From Rhizomonospora bruguierae (GTDB lineage: Bacteria > Actinomycetota > Actinomycetes > Mycobacteriales > Micromonosporaceae), in assembly GCF_018397995.1 (NCBI RefSeq), contig NZ_BBQH01000019.1, positions 62,001 through 126,000 on the forward strand: a stretch of 64,000 bases of DNA, read 5' to 3'. The position numbers and the translations under genes were made by a program. Position 1 is the stretch's first letter; every line of letters starts with the position of its first letter. The notes beneath the pieces were generated by a model. It had not been told where the DNA came from. It saw only the letters and a program-made list of their open reading frames with translations, and did no database searches. Of the stretch, positions 34,001 to 41,628 are shown piece by piece.

Positions 34001-34401
34001 GCCGGCTCGCCGCGCTGCGCCGCCGCCCGCCGCAGGAGCCCGAACGCGTACCCGTGGAAGGTCCGCACCAGCGGCTCGTGCACCACCGAGGCGGTCGGCG
34101 GGGCACCGAGCGGGGCACCGGCGCCGGCGATCCGCGCCTCGATCCGGCCGCGCAGCGCCTGCGCGCCCCGCCGGCCGAACGTGAGCACCAGCACCCGCTC
34201 CGGGTCGGCGCCCTCCGCCACCCGGGCCGCGACCGCCTCGACCAGGGTTGTGGTCTTCCCCGTGCCGGGGCCGCCGACCACCAGCAGCGGCCCGGCCGTG
34301 TGCCCGACGACCCGCCGCTGGAGCGGATCCTCCCGCAGCGCGGGCACGCCCGGCGCCGGCGCCTGCCGCACCAGGCGAAACACCACACCCGCCGCACTCA
34401 C
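31024..34401 (-). CDS. adnA: AdnA-type helicase-nuclease subunit
   Basis: 1125 residues from a GTG at 34401. Walker A GGPGTGKTTTL near residue 43; motif II is DELHDTDPAQL instead of the usual DEYQD; motif VI RRLFYVAATRARRR. The C-terminal nuclease has LVHAAATRAAD, VDRLERDADGRLVVVDLKTG and QLAGYQVAVE. A Cys in LRCGLRW plus CRICPVRTAC near the end form the four-Cys frame of AddB/Cas4-type iron-sulfur nucleases. With AdnB it makes the actinobacterial end-resection machine. First gene of the operon. The start was chosen because the following sequence (VFRLVRQAPAPG) begins the conserved region; upstream codons belong to a repeat. Confidence 0.94.
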   Translation of the reverse strand: MSAAGVVFRLVRQAPAPGVPALREDPLQRRVVGHTAGPLLVVGGPGTGKTTTLVEAVAARVAEGADPERVLVLTFGRRGAQALRGRIEARIAGAGAPLGAPPTASVVHEPLVRTFHGYAFGLLRRAAAQRGEPAPRLLTAPEQDLVIRELLASAEEGGWPASLRSALHTRAFAEQLRDLLLRANERGISAAQLAELGELVGREDWPAAARFLHEYQAVLALRTGTGREPVAYDYAELVRAAVGLLAGDPELLAAERRRLEFVYADELHDTDPAQLDLLELVAGGGRHLVAFADPDSSTFAFRGADPGGVHAFPDRFTTVAGAPAPAVTLTRSYRSGADLVAATRRVASRLRGPARHRALLPAPEAGPGEVEVRRFASATAESAYLAYALREAHLMGGVPWSRMAVLLRSTHLQLAPIRRALHAAGVPTSTLAEDLPLHLQPAVVPLLLLLRCAIQPDLLDEPAAVVLLHSPLGGADPLAERRLRHGLRARALAGGDRRPSGDLLVAALRDPAGLADLERRWAAPARAVARLLATAREVAGPPESTVEDVLWAVWRASGLADRWVEAALGTPATEATGVTDAAARWRASAADRDLDAVVALFDAAARFADRLPGARLELFLEHVLGQDLPADSLAPTADRGDAVRLLTAHAAKGQEWDVVAVAGVQEGIWPDLRLRGSLLGSERLVDVAAGRATGPGAAAAGMTSALLDEERRLFYVAATRARRRLLVTAVESASVGGADGAEQPSRFLHELGGTRPSGRGDGPPSPRPPEGPTQGPQAGAGAPEPGPEREPDDAGEPPLTRPPRALTLPALVAELRTAAADEAAPEARRRAAAAQLARLAGAGVPGAHPDEWWGLLPLSDDRPLVPAGAEVRVTPSTIESALRCGLRWLLERHGGGAPPSPAQNIGMLVHAAATRAADAAADREAMLEYVAQRFPAIELAARWLAGPEQARAEQMVDKLLHWLSSNPRRLLAIEREFEVRLAGDGDRPVVLSGKVDRLERDADGRLVVVDLKTGRSTGTRAELAEHPQLAGYQVAVEAGAFAEHGTVSGGAALVQLGTTTRQAREQEQPPLAGAPDPAWARELVQRTAATMAAGTFQAVANSRCRICPVRTACPLSGHGRQVVQP

Positions 34402-34489
34402 GCGAGCTATCGAACCACGAACCCCCGACAGCGGATCGGCACACCACGCCACCGCCACGAGCCACCGGGCGGGCGGCACGGCACGCAGA

Positions 34490-34551
34490 CTGAGGAGATT
34501 TTGGTACGGACCCGGCCAAAAACCGGCGCATCCATACCAAGATCTCCTCAG
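34490..34551. repeat. Palindromic intergenic repeat (copy A)
   Basis: Two 17-bp arms, CTGAGGAGATTTTGGTA (34490-34506) and TACCAAGATCTCCTCAG (34535-34551), match with one mismatch. They flank a 28-bp core containing CCGGCCAAAAACCGG. The right arm covers the TGA of the upstream LOG gene. A related, truncated copy is at 61306-61352. Confidence 0.75.
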
Positions 34552-35159
34552 CCTGCCGGCACGGTGGCGCCACCGACGTTGAGCGGCCCACCCCGACCGG
34601 CCGGGGCGGGCGCGGGCGCGAGCCGGCTCTCGATCGCGTCCAGGGCGGCGGGGACCGTGTCCACGACGATCAGCAGGTCCAGGGCCGCCTGGCGGGCGAA
34701 GGCGGCCGACGGCAGGGCACGCAGCCACTCCAGCAGGCCGGTGTAGAAGCCGTCGGCGTTCACCAGGACCACCGGCTTGCGGTGCACGGCCAGCGTCGCG
34801 GTCGTCCAGACCTCGAACAACTCGTCCAGGGTGCCGAGGCCGCCCGGGAGGGTGAGGAACGCGTCCGACTTGTCGACCATCAGCGTCTTGCGGGCCGCCA
34901 TGTCGCCGGTCACCACCAGGTCGTCGGCGTGGGAGTCGGCGACCTCCAGGTCCACCAGGTTCTGCGGGATGACCCCCAGCGTGTGCGCGCCGCCGGCGCG
35001 GGCCCCGTCCGCGGCGGCGCCCATCATGCCGACGCAGCCGCCGCCCGAGACCAGCGTGTGCCCGCGCGCGGCGAGCTGGCGGCCGGTGGCGTGGGCGAGT
35101 TCGAGCCAGCGCCCGTCGAGGCGCCGGGACGAGGCGCAGAAGACGCAGATGGCCGCCAC
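34548..35159 (-). CDS. LOG family protein (TIGR00730), second of a tandem pair
   Basis: 203 residues from a GTG at 35159. The nucleotide-binding motif PGGLGTLDELFE and the earlier SGGGCVGMMG are diagnostic for LOG/TIGR00730 proteins. These hydrolyse nucleoside 5'-monophosphates of cytokinin type to free base and ribose phosphate. The sequence begins MAAICVFCASSRRLDG with the usual CVFCGSS-like strand. The start lies 1 nt after the stop of the first LOG gene. Its stop lies within the palindromic repeat. Physiological substrate here unknown. Confidence 0.92.
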   Translation of the reverse strand: MAAICVFCASSRRLDGRWLELAHATGRQLAARGHTLVSGGGCVGMMGAAADGARAGGAHTLGVIPQNLVDLEVADSHADDLVVTGDMAARKTLMVDKSDAFLTLPGGLGTLDELFEVWTTATLAVHRKPVVLVNADGFYTGLLEWLRALPSAAFARQAALDLLIVVDTVPAALDAIESRLAPAPAPAGRGGPLNVGGATVPAG

Positions 35160-35160
35160 G

Positions 35161-35982
35161 TCACTCGCCGTCCGCGCCGCTGTCGACCCGGGTCCGGGCC
35201 ACCGCGGCCTCCTCGCGGGCCTCCTGCTCGGCGGCGAGCGCCGCGTCCGAGTCGACCAGGTGCTGGACGGCGTTCGCCACGCTGTCGGTGAGGCAGATCA
35301 GGTCCAGATCCTCCGGTCCAATCTTGCCTTCGGCGAGCATCCGGGCGCGCAGCCAGTCGATCAACCCGGACCAGTACTCGGTGCCCATCAGCACGACCGG
35401 GAACCGGGTCACCTTCCTCGTCTGGACCAGCGTGAGCGCCTCGAACAACTCGTCCAGCGTGCCGAAGCCACCGGGCAGGACCACGAAGCCCTGCGCGTAC
35501 TTGACGAACATGGTCTTGCGGGCGAAGAAGTACCGGAAGTCGATGCCGAGGTCGACCCACTGGTTGAGGCCCTGCTCGAACGGCAACTCGATGCCGAGCC
35601 CGACGGAGATCCCGCCCGCCTCGGCCGCGCCCCGGTTCGCCGCCTCCATCACGCCCGGGCCGCCGCCGGTGATCACCGCGTACCCGGCCTCGGCGAGCGC
35701 GGCGCCGAGCCGGCGGGCCAGCTCGCACTCGGGGCTGTCCGGCTTGCTGCGGGCCGAACCGAACACGCTGACCGCGGACGGCAACTCCGCCAGCGACTCG
35801 AAGCCCTCGACGAACTCGGCCAGTATCCGCAACGCCCGCCAGGCGTCCCGGGTGCGCCAGTCGGCGCGGCTGCGCGAATCCAGGAGTCGCTGGTCGGCGG
35901 TGCTGGGCGGAATCGCGGCACGCCGCAGGGTCAGCGCGCCGCGGTGCCGCACGGGTCCGCGGCCGGTCCGGTTCTGGCTCAT
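35161..35982 (-). CDS. LOG family protein (TIGR00730), first of a tandem pair
   Basis: 273 residues from the ATG at 35982. It shares the LOG core (ITGGGPGVMEAANRGA; VLPGGFGTLDELFEALTLVQ) but has an N-terminal extension of about 70 residues and an acidic C-terminal tail. This is the longer actinobacterial subgroup often found near dapE/dapD. The two LOG genes are not close copies, so they probably have separate substrates or partners. Confidence 0.92.
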   Translation of the reverse strand: MSQNRTGRGPVRHRGALTLRRAAIPPSTADQRLLDSRSRADWRTRDAWRALRILAEFVEGFESLAELPSAVSVFGSARSKPDSPECELARRLGAALAEAGYAVITGGGPGVMEAANRGAAEAGGISVGLGIELPFEQGLNQWVDLGIDFRYFFARKTMFVKYAQGFVVLPGGFGTLDELFEALTLVQTRKVTRFPVVLMGTEYWSGLIDWLRARMLAEGKIGPEDLDLICLTDSVANAVQHLVDSDAALAAEQEAREEAAVARTRVDSGADGE

Positions 35983-36098
35983 GGGCCCACGGTAGTCAGT
36001 AACGCGCCGCGGACGTGGTACCCCTGCAACCAAATCGGCTTGCCGCGCGTCTACCAAGGCGCATACTCGGTATGGCTCGAGTCGGGGGGAGGGCCACC

Positions 36099-36254
36099 AT
36101 GATGAACCGCATCGAACTGCTCCGCCGTCGGCGGCTCATGCACCGGCGCATCCAGGATCTGGTCGCCGAGCGCCGGCTGGCCGTGCCGCCGGCACGCGCC
36201 GACGAGGCCGCGGCGCCGCCCGGGGCCGACGACGCCACGGACGGCGTGGACTAA
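36099..36254 (+). CDS. Small basic helical protein (51 aa), unknown
   Basis: ATG at 36099 with GGGGGGAGGG just upstream. The sequence MMNRIELLRRRRLMHRRIQD forms a highly basic amphipathic helix followed by an acidic Ala/Pro tail. It is too short for family recognition. The strong ribosome binding site and clean stop make it a plausible gene. It lies between the LOG pair and dapE, on the opposite strand to both. Confidence 0.55.
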   Translation: MMNRIELLRRRRLMHRRIQDLVAERRLAVPPARADEAAAPPGADDATDGVD

Positions 36255-36332
36255 GCGCGCCCACCGCCGCCGGCGACGCCGCGAAGGCACCGACCAAGCG
36301 CGCCGCACCGCACCCCGGTGGACAACGCCGCG

Positions 36333-37400
36333 TCAGCCAAGCCAGCGCAGCAGGGTGGCGGCGCCCTCGCGGATCTTGCCGATCTCCACGTGCTCGTCCG
36401 CGCTGTGCGCCAGGTTCGGATCGCCCGGCCCGAAGTTCAGCGCCGGGATGCCGAGCGCCGCGAACCGGGCCACGTCCGTCCAGCCCAGCTTGCCGACGGG
36501 CTGCGCGCCGACGGCGGCCAGGAACTCGCGGGCCGGCTCCGCGGCCAGCCCCGGCAGCGCGCCGGGCGCCAGGTCGACCACGTCCACCACGTAGCCGTCG
36601 AACAGGTCTCGGACGTGCGCCTCGGCCTGCTCCGCAGAGCGGTCCGGGGCGAACCGGTAGTTGACGTCGATCTCACACGCGTCCGGTACGACGTTGCCGG
36701 CGATGCCTCCGGCGATCCGGACCGCGTTCAGCCCCTCCCGGTAGGTGCAGCCGTCGATGGTCACCATCCGTGGTTGGTACGCCTCCAGGCGGCGCAGCAC
36801 CTCACCGGCGGCGTGGATGGCGTTCACCCCGCGCCACGAGCGCGCCGAATGGGCCCGCCGACCGGCGGTGCGCACGGTGGCCCGCAGCGTGCCCTGGCAG
36901 CCCGCCTCCACCACCCCGTACGTGGGTTCAAGAAGGACCGCGAAGTCGGCGGCCAGCCACTCCGGGTGCGCCTGGGAGACCAGGTTCAGCCCGTTGTGCC
37001 GGGAGTCGATCTCCTCGGCCTCGTAGAACAGGTACGTCACGTCGTACCGGGGCTCCGGCAGGTTCACCGCGAGGTGCAGTTGGAACGCGACCCCGGACTT
37101 CATGTCGGAGGTGCCGCAGCCGTAGATCAGGTCCCCGTCCACCCGGGACGGGAAGTTGTCCGCGTGCGGCACGGTGTCCAGGTGCCCGGCCAGCACCACC
37201 CGCTGCGGCCGGCCCAGGTCGGTACGGGCCATCACGGTGTTCCCGTGCCGCGCGACGGTCAGGTGCGGCAGCCCGTGCAGCACCTGCTCGACGTGGCCGG
37301 CGATCGTCGCCTCGTTCAGCGACACGGACTCCACATCGACCAGGGCGCGGGTCAGCACCACCGGATCGGCGAGTACCTCGGGGGTCAGCGGGTTAGCCAT
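36333..37400 (-). CDS. dapE: Succinyl-diaminopimelate desuccinylase
   Basis: 355 residues. M20 metallopeptidase fold with the metal ligands in [10 protein letters not shown] and [11 protein letters not shown] and the catalytic glutamate in [20 protein letters not shown] and the final histidine motif [12 protein letters not shown] also agree with DapE. It yields LL-diaminopimelate for lysine and peptidoglycan. The start, the ATG at 37400, lies only 25 bp from the divergent dapD start, so promoters must overlap. dapC lies 7 kb away. Confidence 0.95.
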   Translation of the reverse strand: MANPLTPEVLADPVVLTRALVDVESVSLNEATIAGHVEQVLHGLPHLTVARHGNTVMARTDLGRPQRVVLAGHLDTVPHADNFPSRVDGDLIYGCGTSDMKSGVAFQLHLAVNLPEPRYDVTYLFYEAEEIDSRHNGLNLVSQAHPEWLAADFAVLLEPTYGVVEAGCQGTLRATVRTAGRRAHSARSWRGVNAIHAAGEVLRRLEAYQPRMVTIDGCTYREGLNAVRIAGGIAGNVVPDACEIDVNYRFAPDRSAEQAEAHVRDLFDGYVVDVVDLAPGALPGLAAEPAREFLAAVGAQPVGKLGWTDVARFAALGIPALNFGPGDPNLAHSADEHVEIGKIREGAATLLRWLG

Positions 37401-37425
37401 GCCCCGCACGGTACCTTTTGACCTC

Positions 37426-38412
37426 GTGAGCGCATCCACGTCTGGAGCCTGGGGCATCGGCCTCGCCACCATCACCGCGGACGACCAGGTCCTCGACACC
37501 TGGTACCCGGCCGGCAAGCTCGCTCTCGGGGTACCCGAGGCGGACGGGCGACCGGCGAACACGCCGCTGCCGCCGGCGGAGGGCGCGGCCCTGCTGGGTG
37601 CGCCGCCCGGCGCGCTGGGCGACCGGCCGCTGCCGGGCCTGCGCGCGGTGGCGGTGTTCACCGTGATCGGCTCGCTCGCCGACCCGCCGAAGGACGCGTA
37701 CGACGCCTACCTGCGGCTGCACCTGCTCTCGCACCGGCTGATCAAGCCGAACGAGGCGAACCTGGAGGGCGTCTTCGGCCTGCTGACCAACGTCGCCTGG
37801 ACCTCCGCCGGCCCGTGCCCGGCCGACCGGGTGGACGAGTTGCGCCTGCTCGTCCGCGGCACGGGCGGCTACCTGACCGTGTACGGGGTGGACAAGTTCC
37901 CCCGCATGACCGACTACGTGACGCCGAGCGGCGTGCGGATCGCGGACGCCGACCGGGTGCGTCTCGGCGCCCACCTGGCCGCCGGGACCACCGTGATGCA
38001 CGAGGGCTTCTGCAACTTCAACGCCGGCACCCTCGGCACGTCCATGGTCGAGGGGCGGATCACCGCCGGCGTGGTGGTCGGCGACGGGTCGGACATCGGC
38101 GCCGGCGCCTCGATCATGGGCACGCTCTCCGGCGGCGGCAAGGAGCGGGTCCGGATCGGCGAGCGCTGCCTGCTCGGCGCGAACGCCGGCATCGGCGTCT
38201 CGCTCGGCGACGACTGCGTGGTCGAGGCGGGCTGCTACATCACCGCCGGCTCGAAGCTCACCCTGCCGGACGGCCGGGTGGTCAAGGCGCGCGAGCTGTC
38301 CGGCACGTCCGGCCTGCTGTACTGGCGCAACTCGGTGACCGGCGGGCTGGAGGCACGGCCGCGCAAGGGCACGGGCATCGCTCTGAACGCCGCCCTGCAC
38401 GCCAACGACTGA
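37426..38412 (+). CDS. dapD: Tetrahydrodipicolinate N-succinyltransferase
   Basis: 328 residues from the GTG at 37426, which gives the N-terminus [16 protein letters not shown] matching the actinobacterial DapD start. An in-frame ATG at 37399 would extend it by nine codons. The left-handed beta-helix is visible ([20 protein letters not shown], then [18 protein letters not shown]). Catalytic/active-site elements [13 protein letters not shown] are present. It makes N-succinyl-2-amino-6-ketopimelate, the substrate of DapC. Confidence 0.95.
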   Translation: MSASTSGAWGIGLATITADDQVLDTWYPAGKLALGVPEADGRPANTPLPPAEGAALLGAPPGALGDRPLPGLRAVAVFTVIGSLADPPKDAYDAYLRLHLLSHRLIKPNEANLEGVFGLLTNVAWTSAGPCPADRVDELRLLVRGTGGYLTVYGVDKFPRMTDYVTPSGVRIADADRVRLGAHLAAGTTVMHEGFCNFNAGTLGTSMVEGRITAGVVVGDGSDIGAGASIMGTLSGGGKERVRIGERCLLGANAGIGVSLGDDCVVEAGCYITAGSKLTLPDGRVVKARELSGTSGLLYWRNSVTGGLEARPRKGTGIALNAALHAND

Positions 38413-38425
38413 CGCCGCGCACCCT

Positions 38426-38452
38426 CCCCCGCTCGCACCGCGCGGGCGGGGG
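38426..38452. terminator. GC-rich hairpin between convergent dapD and kinase genes
   Basis: CCCCCGCTCGC and GCGGGCGGGGG pair over 11 bp (one G-U) with a 5-nt loop, in the 43-bp gap between the two stop codons. No T tract. Confidence 0.6.
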
Positions 38453-38455
38453 ACC

Positions 38456-39085
38456 TCAACCGGACGCGATGATCAGATCGGCGCGCTCCCGCGTGGTCGC
38501 GATCACCTCCGCGTTGCGCTGGTCCGTGCCGCGCGCCCGCGCCGCCGCCACCTCCGCCGGCCGCCCGAACGCGATGTGCCGGTCGGTCAGCCGGCGAAGC
38601 CGCTCCTCCGCCGGCAACTCGATGAACCACGCCTCGTCCAGCAGCCCCCGCACCGGCGCCCAGCCGCCCGCGTCCAGCAGCAGGTAGTTGCCCTCGGTCA
38701 CCACCAGCGGCGTCTCCGGCCGCACCGGGATGGCGCCCGCGACCGGCTCCTCGATCTCGCGGCGGAACACCGGCGCGTACACCGTCTCCTCGCCCAGGTA
38801 CAGACGGCGCAGCAGGGCCACGTAGCCGGCGGCGTCGAACGTATCGACCGCGCCCTTGCGCTCATGCCGATCCAGCCGCCGAAGCTCCGCCTCCGCGAGG
38901 TGAAACCCATCCATGGGTACCAGCGCAGCACGCTCCCCCAACGCGGCGACGAGCGCGGCGGCGAGGGTGGACTTCCCGGCACCCGGCGCACCGGCGATGC
39001 CGAGAATCCGCCGCTCACCGGCCACGGCCAACCCCGCCGCCCGGTTGATGAGCGCGGCCAGGTCGTACGGCACGGTGCGAGTCAC
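38456..39085 (-). CDS. Uridine-kinase-like P-loop nucleoside/nucleotide kinase
   Basis: 209 residues from a GTG at 39085. P-loop GIAGAPGAGKSTLAAAL at residues 29-45, LVPMDGFHLAEAEL and DTFDAAGYVALLRRL, and VVTEGNYLLLD follow the FrcK/uridine kinase-like order. Family members phosphorylate nucleosides, pantothenate or fructose derivatives, so the substrate cannot be fixed here. Confidence 0.88.
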   Translation of the reverse strand: MTRTVPYDLAALINRAAGLAVAGERRILGIAGAPGAGKSTLAAALVAALGERAALVPMDGFHLAEAELRRLDRHERKGAVDTFDAAGYVALLRRLYLGEETVYAPVFRREIEEPVAGAIPVRPETPLVVTEGNYLLLDAGGWAPVRGLLDEAWFIELPAEERLRRLTDRHIAFGRPAEVAAARARGTDQRNAEVIATTRERADLIIASG

Positions 39086-39180
39086 CGCGCCATTCTGCCC
39101 TCATTTCAGAGAAACAGCGGCGCCCCCCTGACCAGCGCCTCCGGTAGGCGGGCGCCGTAGGCGCCGGCGTGAGCACCTCG

Positions 39181-39723
39181 TTAGGACTCGTGCTGACGCA
39201 GGGGCAGAGGCAAGGCCAGGGCATCCATGGGCGGTCCCCAGCTCGGGTTCAGACGGCCACACAGCGACCAGCCCGACCGCGCGTACATGCCCCGCGCGGC
39301 CGCCCGGGGATTGGATGCGAGAACCGCCCACGGTTCCGGTCGACCGGAGAGTAGGTCCACGATCAGCCGGCGGCCAACAGCCCGACCGCGCATGTCCGGG
39401 TGGACCATCCACTCCATGACCGCGAACTTCGGAGCATCGCGGAGGTGCTCCGGTGGGTCGTCTTCAGCGTTGGACCACCAACGGCCGGCCGGCATCGTCC
39501 AGCCATACGCCACACCGACTACCCGCTCACCCTCCATGGCATCGACAAGGGTGAAGCCGGGCCGGTTCATCTCCTCCGTCAGGCTCCGTGCGAACTTGTC
39601 GACCATTTCCGGTCCCTCTTCGTACGGCGGCTCGGCGTAGACAACGGCGTACAGCCGCACAAAGTTCTCCGTCAGTTCCGCCGCGTGCTGTGCGTCCAGC
39701 CGGAAGTACCGCACGTCGCCCAC
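39181..39723 (-). CDS. GNAT-family N-acetyltransferase
   Basis: 180 residues from a GTG at 39723. Acetyl-CoA binding motif A is seen in MEWMVHPDMRGRAVGRRLIV (V-x-x-x-x-RGxGxG variant RGRAVG). A later region, ARGMYARSGW, is the common YxxxGF-type end. Substrate unknown. It marks the beginning of an accessory patch and lies 11 bp from the broken XRE gene on the same strand. Confidence 0.85.
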   Translation of the reverse strand: MGDVRYFRLDAQHAAELTENFVRLYAVVYAEPPYEEGPEMVDKFARSLTEEMNRPGFTLVDAMEGERVVGVAYGWTMPAGRWWSNAEDDPPEHLRDAPKFAVMEWMVHPDMRGRAVGRRLIVDLLSGRPEPWAVLASNPRAAARGMYARSGWSLCGRLNPSWGPPMDALALPLPLRQHES

Positions 39724-39734
39724 GCCTGTGCAGC

Positions 39735-40689
39735 CTACTCGGAGGCACTCTCTGCCAGCCGTTCCCGCATCTGTTGAACCTCGACCCGGCGCCGCTCCTC
39801 GACCGGCACCGCCGCGACGACCTTCCAGGCGACCTCGTAAAGGATCGCCGTGTGGTGCTCGCGGGGTAGCTCATCGATCAGGGTTGCCGCGTACCGCAGG
39901 CCGTCGCCGACGTGACCGTCCTTGATGAGACAGACTGCGCGGTGCAGTTGGACCTGGGTGCGCAACCGGATGTGGCTCTCCGGGTAGAGCGAGAGGGTTT
40001 GCTCCTGCGCGGCCATTGCCGCTTGGGTGTTGCCGGTGTGCGTGTAGACGTAGCTCTCGGTATGACGCAGTCTGTGCTCCGGCCAGCCGAAGATCGAGTC
40101 CGCGGCTGCCAGTACCGTCGCTGGCATCCGGTCCGTCACCTCCTGGACCCGGCGCACGCTCCGCTCCGCTTCAGCGAAGCGCCCGGCCAGCGCCAGCGCC
40201 TGCGCCCGACCGGCATGCACTCCCGCAACCGCCGCTTGATCATGGGTCCGGCCAGCGCCACGGTTTCGTCGGCCCGCCCGATCACTTGCTCTAGCGGTCT
40301 GCCCACGTATAGCGCGTTGACCACCTCCCAGGCACCGACCAGGACGGCAGCATCGTTATCGCCGGACCGTTTGGCCGCGAGCCTCGCGGACGCCCACCAC
40401 CTCGCCGCCAGGTGCCTCTGTCCGGTGTCCGTTAGCGCGAGTGCAACCAGTACAGCATGCGTCGCTGCATCTCCGCCTCCCCGGCCCGTTCCCGGTAAGC
40501 CTGGACAAGCAGGCCGCCGGCACCCAACGCCCGATCACAAGCCTCCGCGACCGCAGCGGTCGGCGGTCGGTCGCCTCGCTCTATTTGACCAAGATAGCCG
40601 TAGTCGTAAGCCGCCCGCGCCGACAACACCCGCAGCGACAGGCCGCGCCGTCGACGTAGCTGGCGGAGGACGTTCCCGAACGACTCCAT
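39735..40689 (-). pseudogene. XRE/TPR regulator broken by two frameshifts
   Basis: Starting from the ATG at 40689 there is a good helix-turn-helix (NVLRQLRRRRGLSLRVLSAR; YLGQIERGDRPP) that ends abruptly at a TAA near 40432. Moving one frame gives ALTDTGQRHLAARWWASARL and, to about 40220, EQVIGRADETVALAGPMI. A second shift gives the C-terminal TPR part (HAGRAQALALAGRFAEAERS up to RMPATVLAA, and VQQMRERLAES). Together these reconstitute one typical regulator of about 310 residues. The first shift fits loss of one G in the TACTGGTTGC region near 40443. Sequencing error is possible but two shifts make decay likelier. Confidence 0.75.
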
Positions 40690-40875
40690 GATCGGCTCCT
40701 GAGAGATGTGGGCAGAAGTGTGGGCCCTGCGCTCACCACTTCCTCATTGATACCGCACGTACGACGCTACCGGTGACGCCGCAATGACGAAAGCGTCGAC
40801 TAAATCAAGCGGCGGCGTCATCTCCTAACGCGCCAGAGAGCGGCATTGACGATTCTTCTTGACACTGGAGGCGCC

Positions 40876-41238
40876 ATGGCGCTGCACATAAACGCGAGCG
40901 TCGGGCAGCATGAGCAGCCCGTGCGAGCCGGAATCGACGGTCCCGCATTTGATCCACTTCCTTGCTCCGCCGTGGAGCACTTCACCGGGCAGCGGCCAGC
41001 GCCGTTCATCATCCAGGTTCCGGTGTCACTCACGACGCGGGACGAGGCTGTGGCCGTAGCGGCAGGGGCACCACGGCCGGTGTGGCTGATGCCGCGATCA
41101 CCGTGCCGACCGCCGGAGCTGATCAGACGGATCGTTCACGGTTCCGAAGCTGTCCTCCGTCGTTTGCTGACCGAGCATAAGCTGAGTAGCCAATGCCAAT
41201 GGCCGGATCTCCCTCGCCCAAGGGGGAAGCTCCGGTGA
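40876..41238 (+). CDS. Hypothetical protein, divergent from the XRE pseudogene
   Basis: 120 residues from the ATG at 40876, which has GGAG 5 nt upstream. It begins MALHINASVGQHEQPVRAGI and has FIIQVPVSLTTRDEAVAVAA then LPRSPCRPPELIRRIVHGSE. I do not recognise a named family. Its position divergent from an XRE-TPR regulator is typical of small Micromonospora cassettes. It overlaps the next frame by 46 bp. Confidence 0.6.
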   Translation: MALHINASVGQHEQPVRAGIDGPAFDPLPCSAVEHFTGQRPAPFIIQVPVSLTTRDEAVAVAAGAPRPVWLMPRSPCRPPELIRRIVHGSEAVLRRLLTEHKLSSQCQWPDLPRPRGKLR

Positions 41239-41513
41239 TCGGGTCCGAAGTCCACTCTGCCTCTGGTATGCCACCGCTACCGATGCCCAGGCCGGGTGAC
41301 CTTGTATGGATCGGTCGGGCGGCCAACCGCCGCATCGTCAGCGGAAACCACATCGCGGTGCGAGTCGTTCGCATCGTCCCGCACTCGGTCATATCGGGCG
41401 TCGCCTGGATGCACGGATACGAGCTGGGCCGAGGTGGCTATGCGGTCCGCAAGCGAACCATTCCTGTGAGAACCACCGGCCTCATTTTCATCTGGAAGGG
41501 TCGTAACGACTGA
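41193..41513 (+). CDS. Hypothetical protein, beta-rich
   Basis: 106 residues if the ATG at 41193 is used; later Met residues at 41268 or nearby are possible because no clear ribosome binding site precedes 41193. The core, MPRPGDLVWIGRAANRR, HIAVRVVRIV and GVAWMHGYELGRGG, reads as a compact beta protein. It is probably coupled to the preceding gene by overlap. Function unknown. Confidence 0.55.
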   Translation: MPMAGSPSPKGEAPVIGSEVHSASGMPPLPMPRPGDLVWIGRAANRRIVSGNHIAVRVVRIVPHSVISGVAWMHGYELGRGGYAVRKRTIPVRTTGLIFIWKGRND

Positions 41514-41628
41514 CGCGCACGTCACCGGGCGGCAACGTCGCCGCCCGGGGCCTGGCCCTGCCCGGGCCTCTCGCCACCTGCCCGCGACAGTCCTCCGCGT
41601 TCACACGCCACGAGGAAGAGCAGAAACC

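Noticed and set aside
34490-34551. Attenuator or riboswitch for adnA
   Set aside because: The element is far from the adnA start, recurs elsewhere in the window and fits a dispersed palindromic repeat better.
31048-34746. Plus-strand frame of over 1200 codons opposite adnA
   Set aside because: Composition is that of a shadow frame (R/G/Q/A rich, no motif). The minus strand has all helicase and nuclease motifs.
40356-40538. Separate 60-residue gene on the minus strand
   Set aside because: It overlaps the XRE pseudogene in another frame, is Arg/Cys-rich without ribosome binding site, and is best seen as a shadow of the decayed gene.
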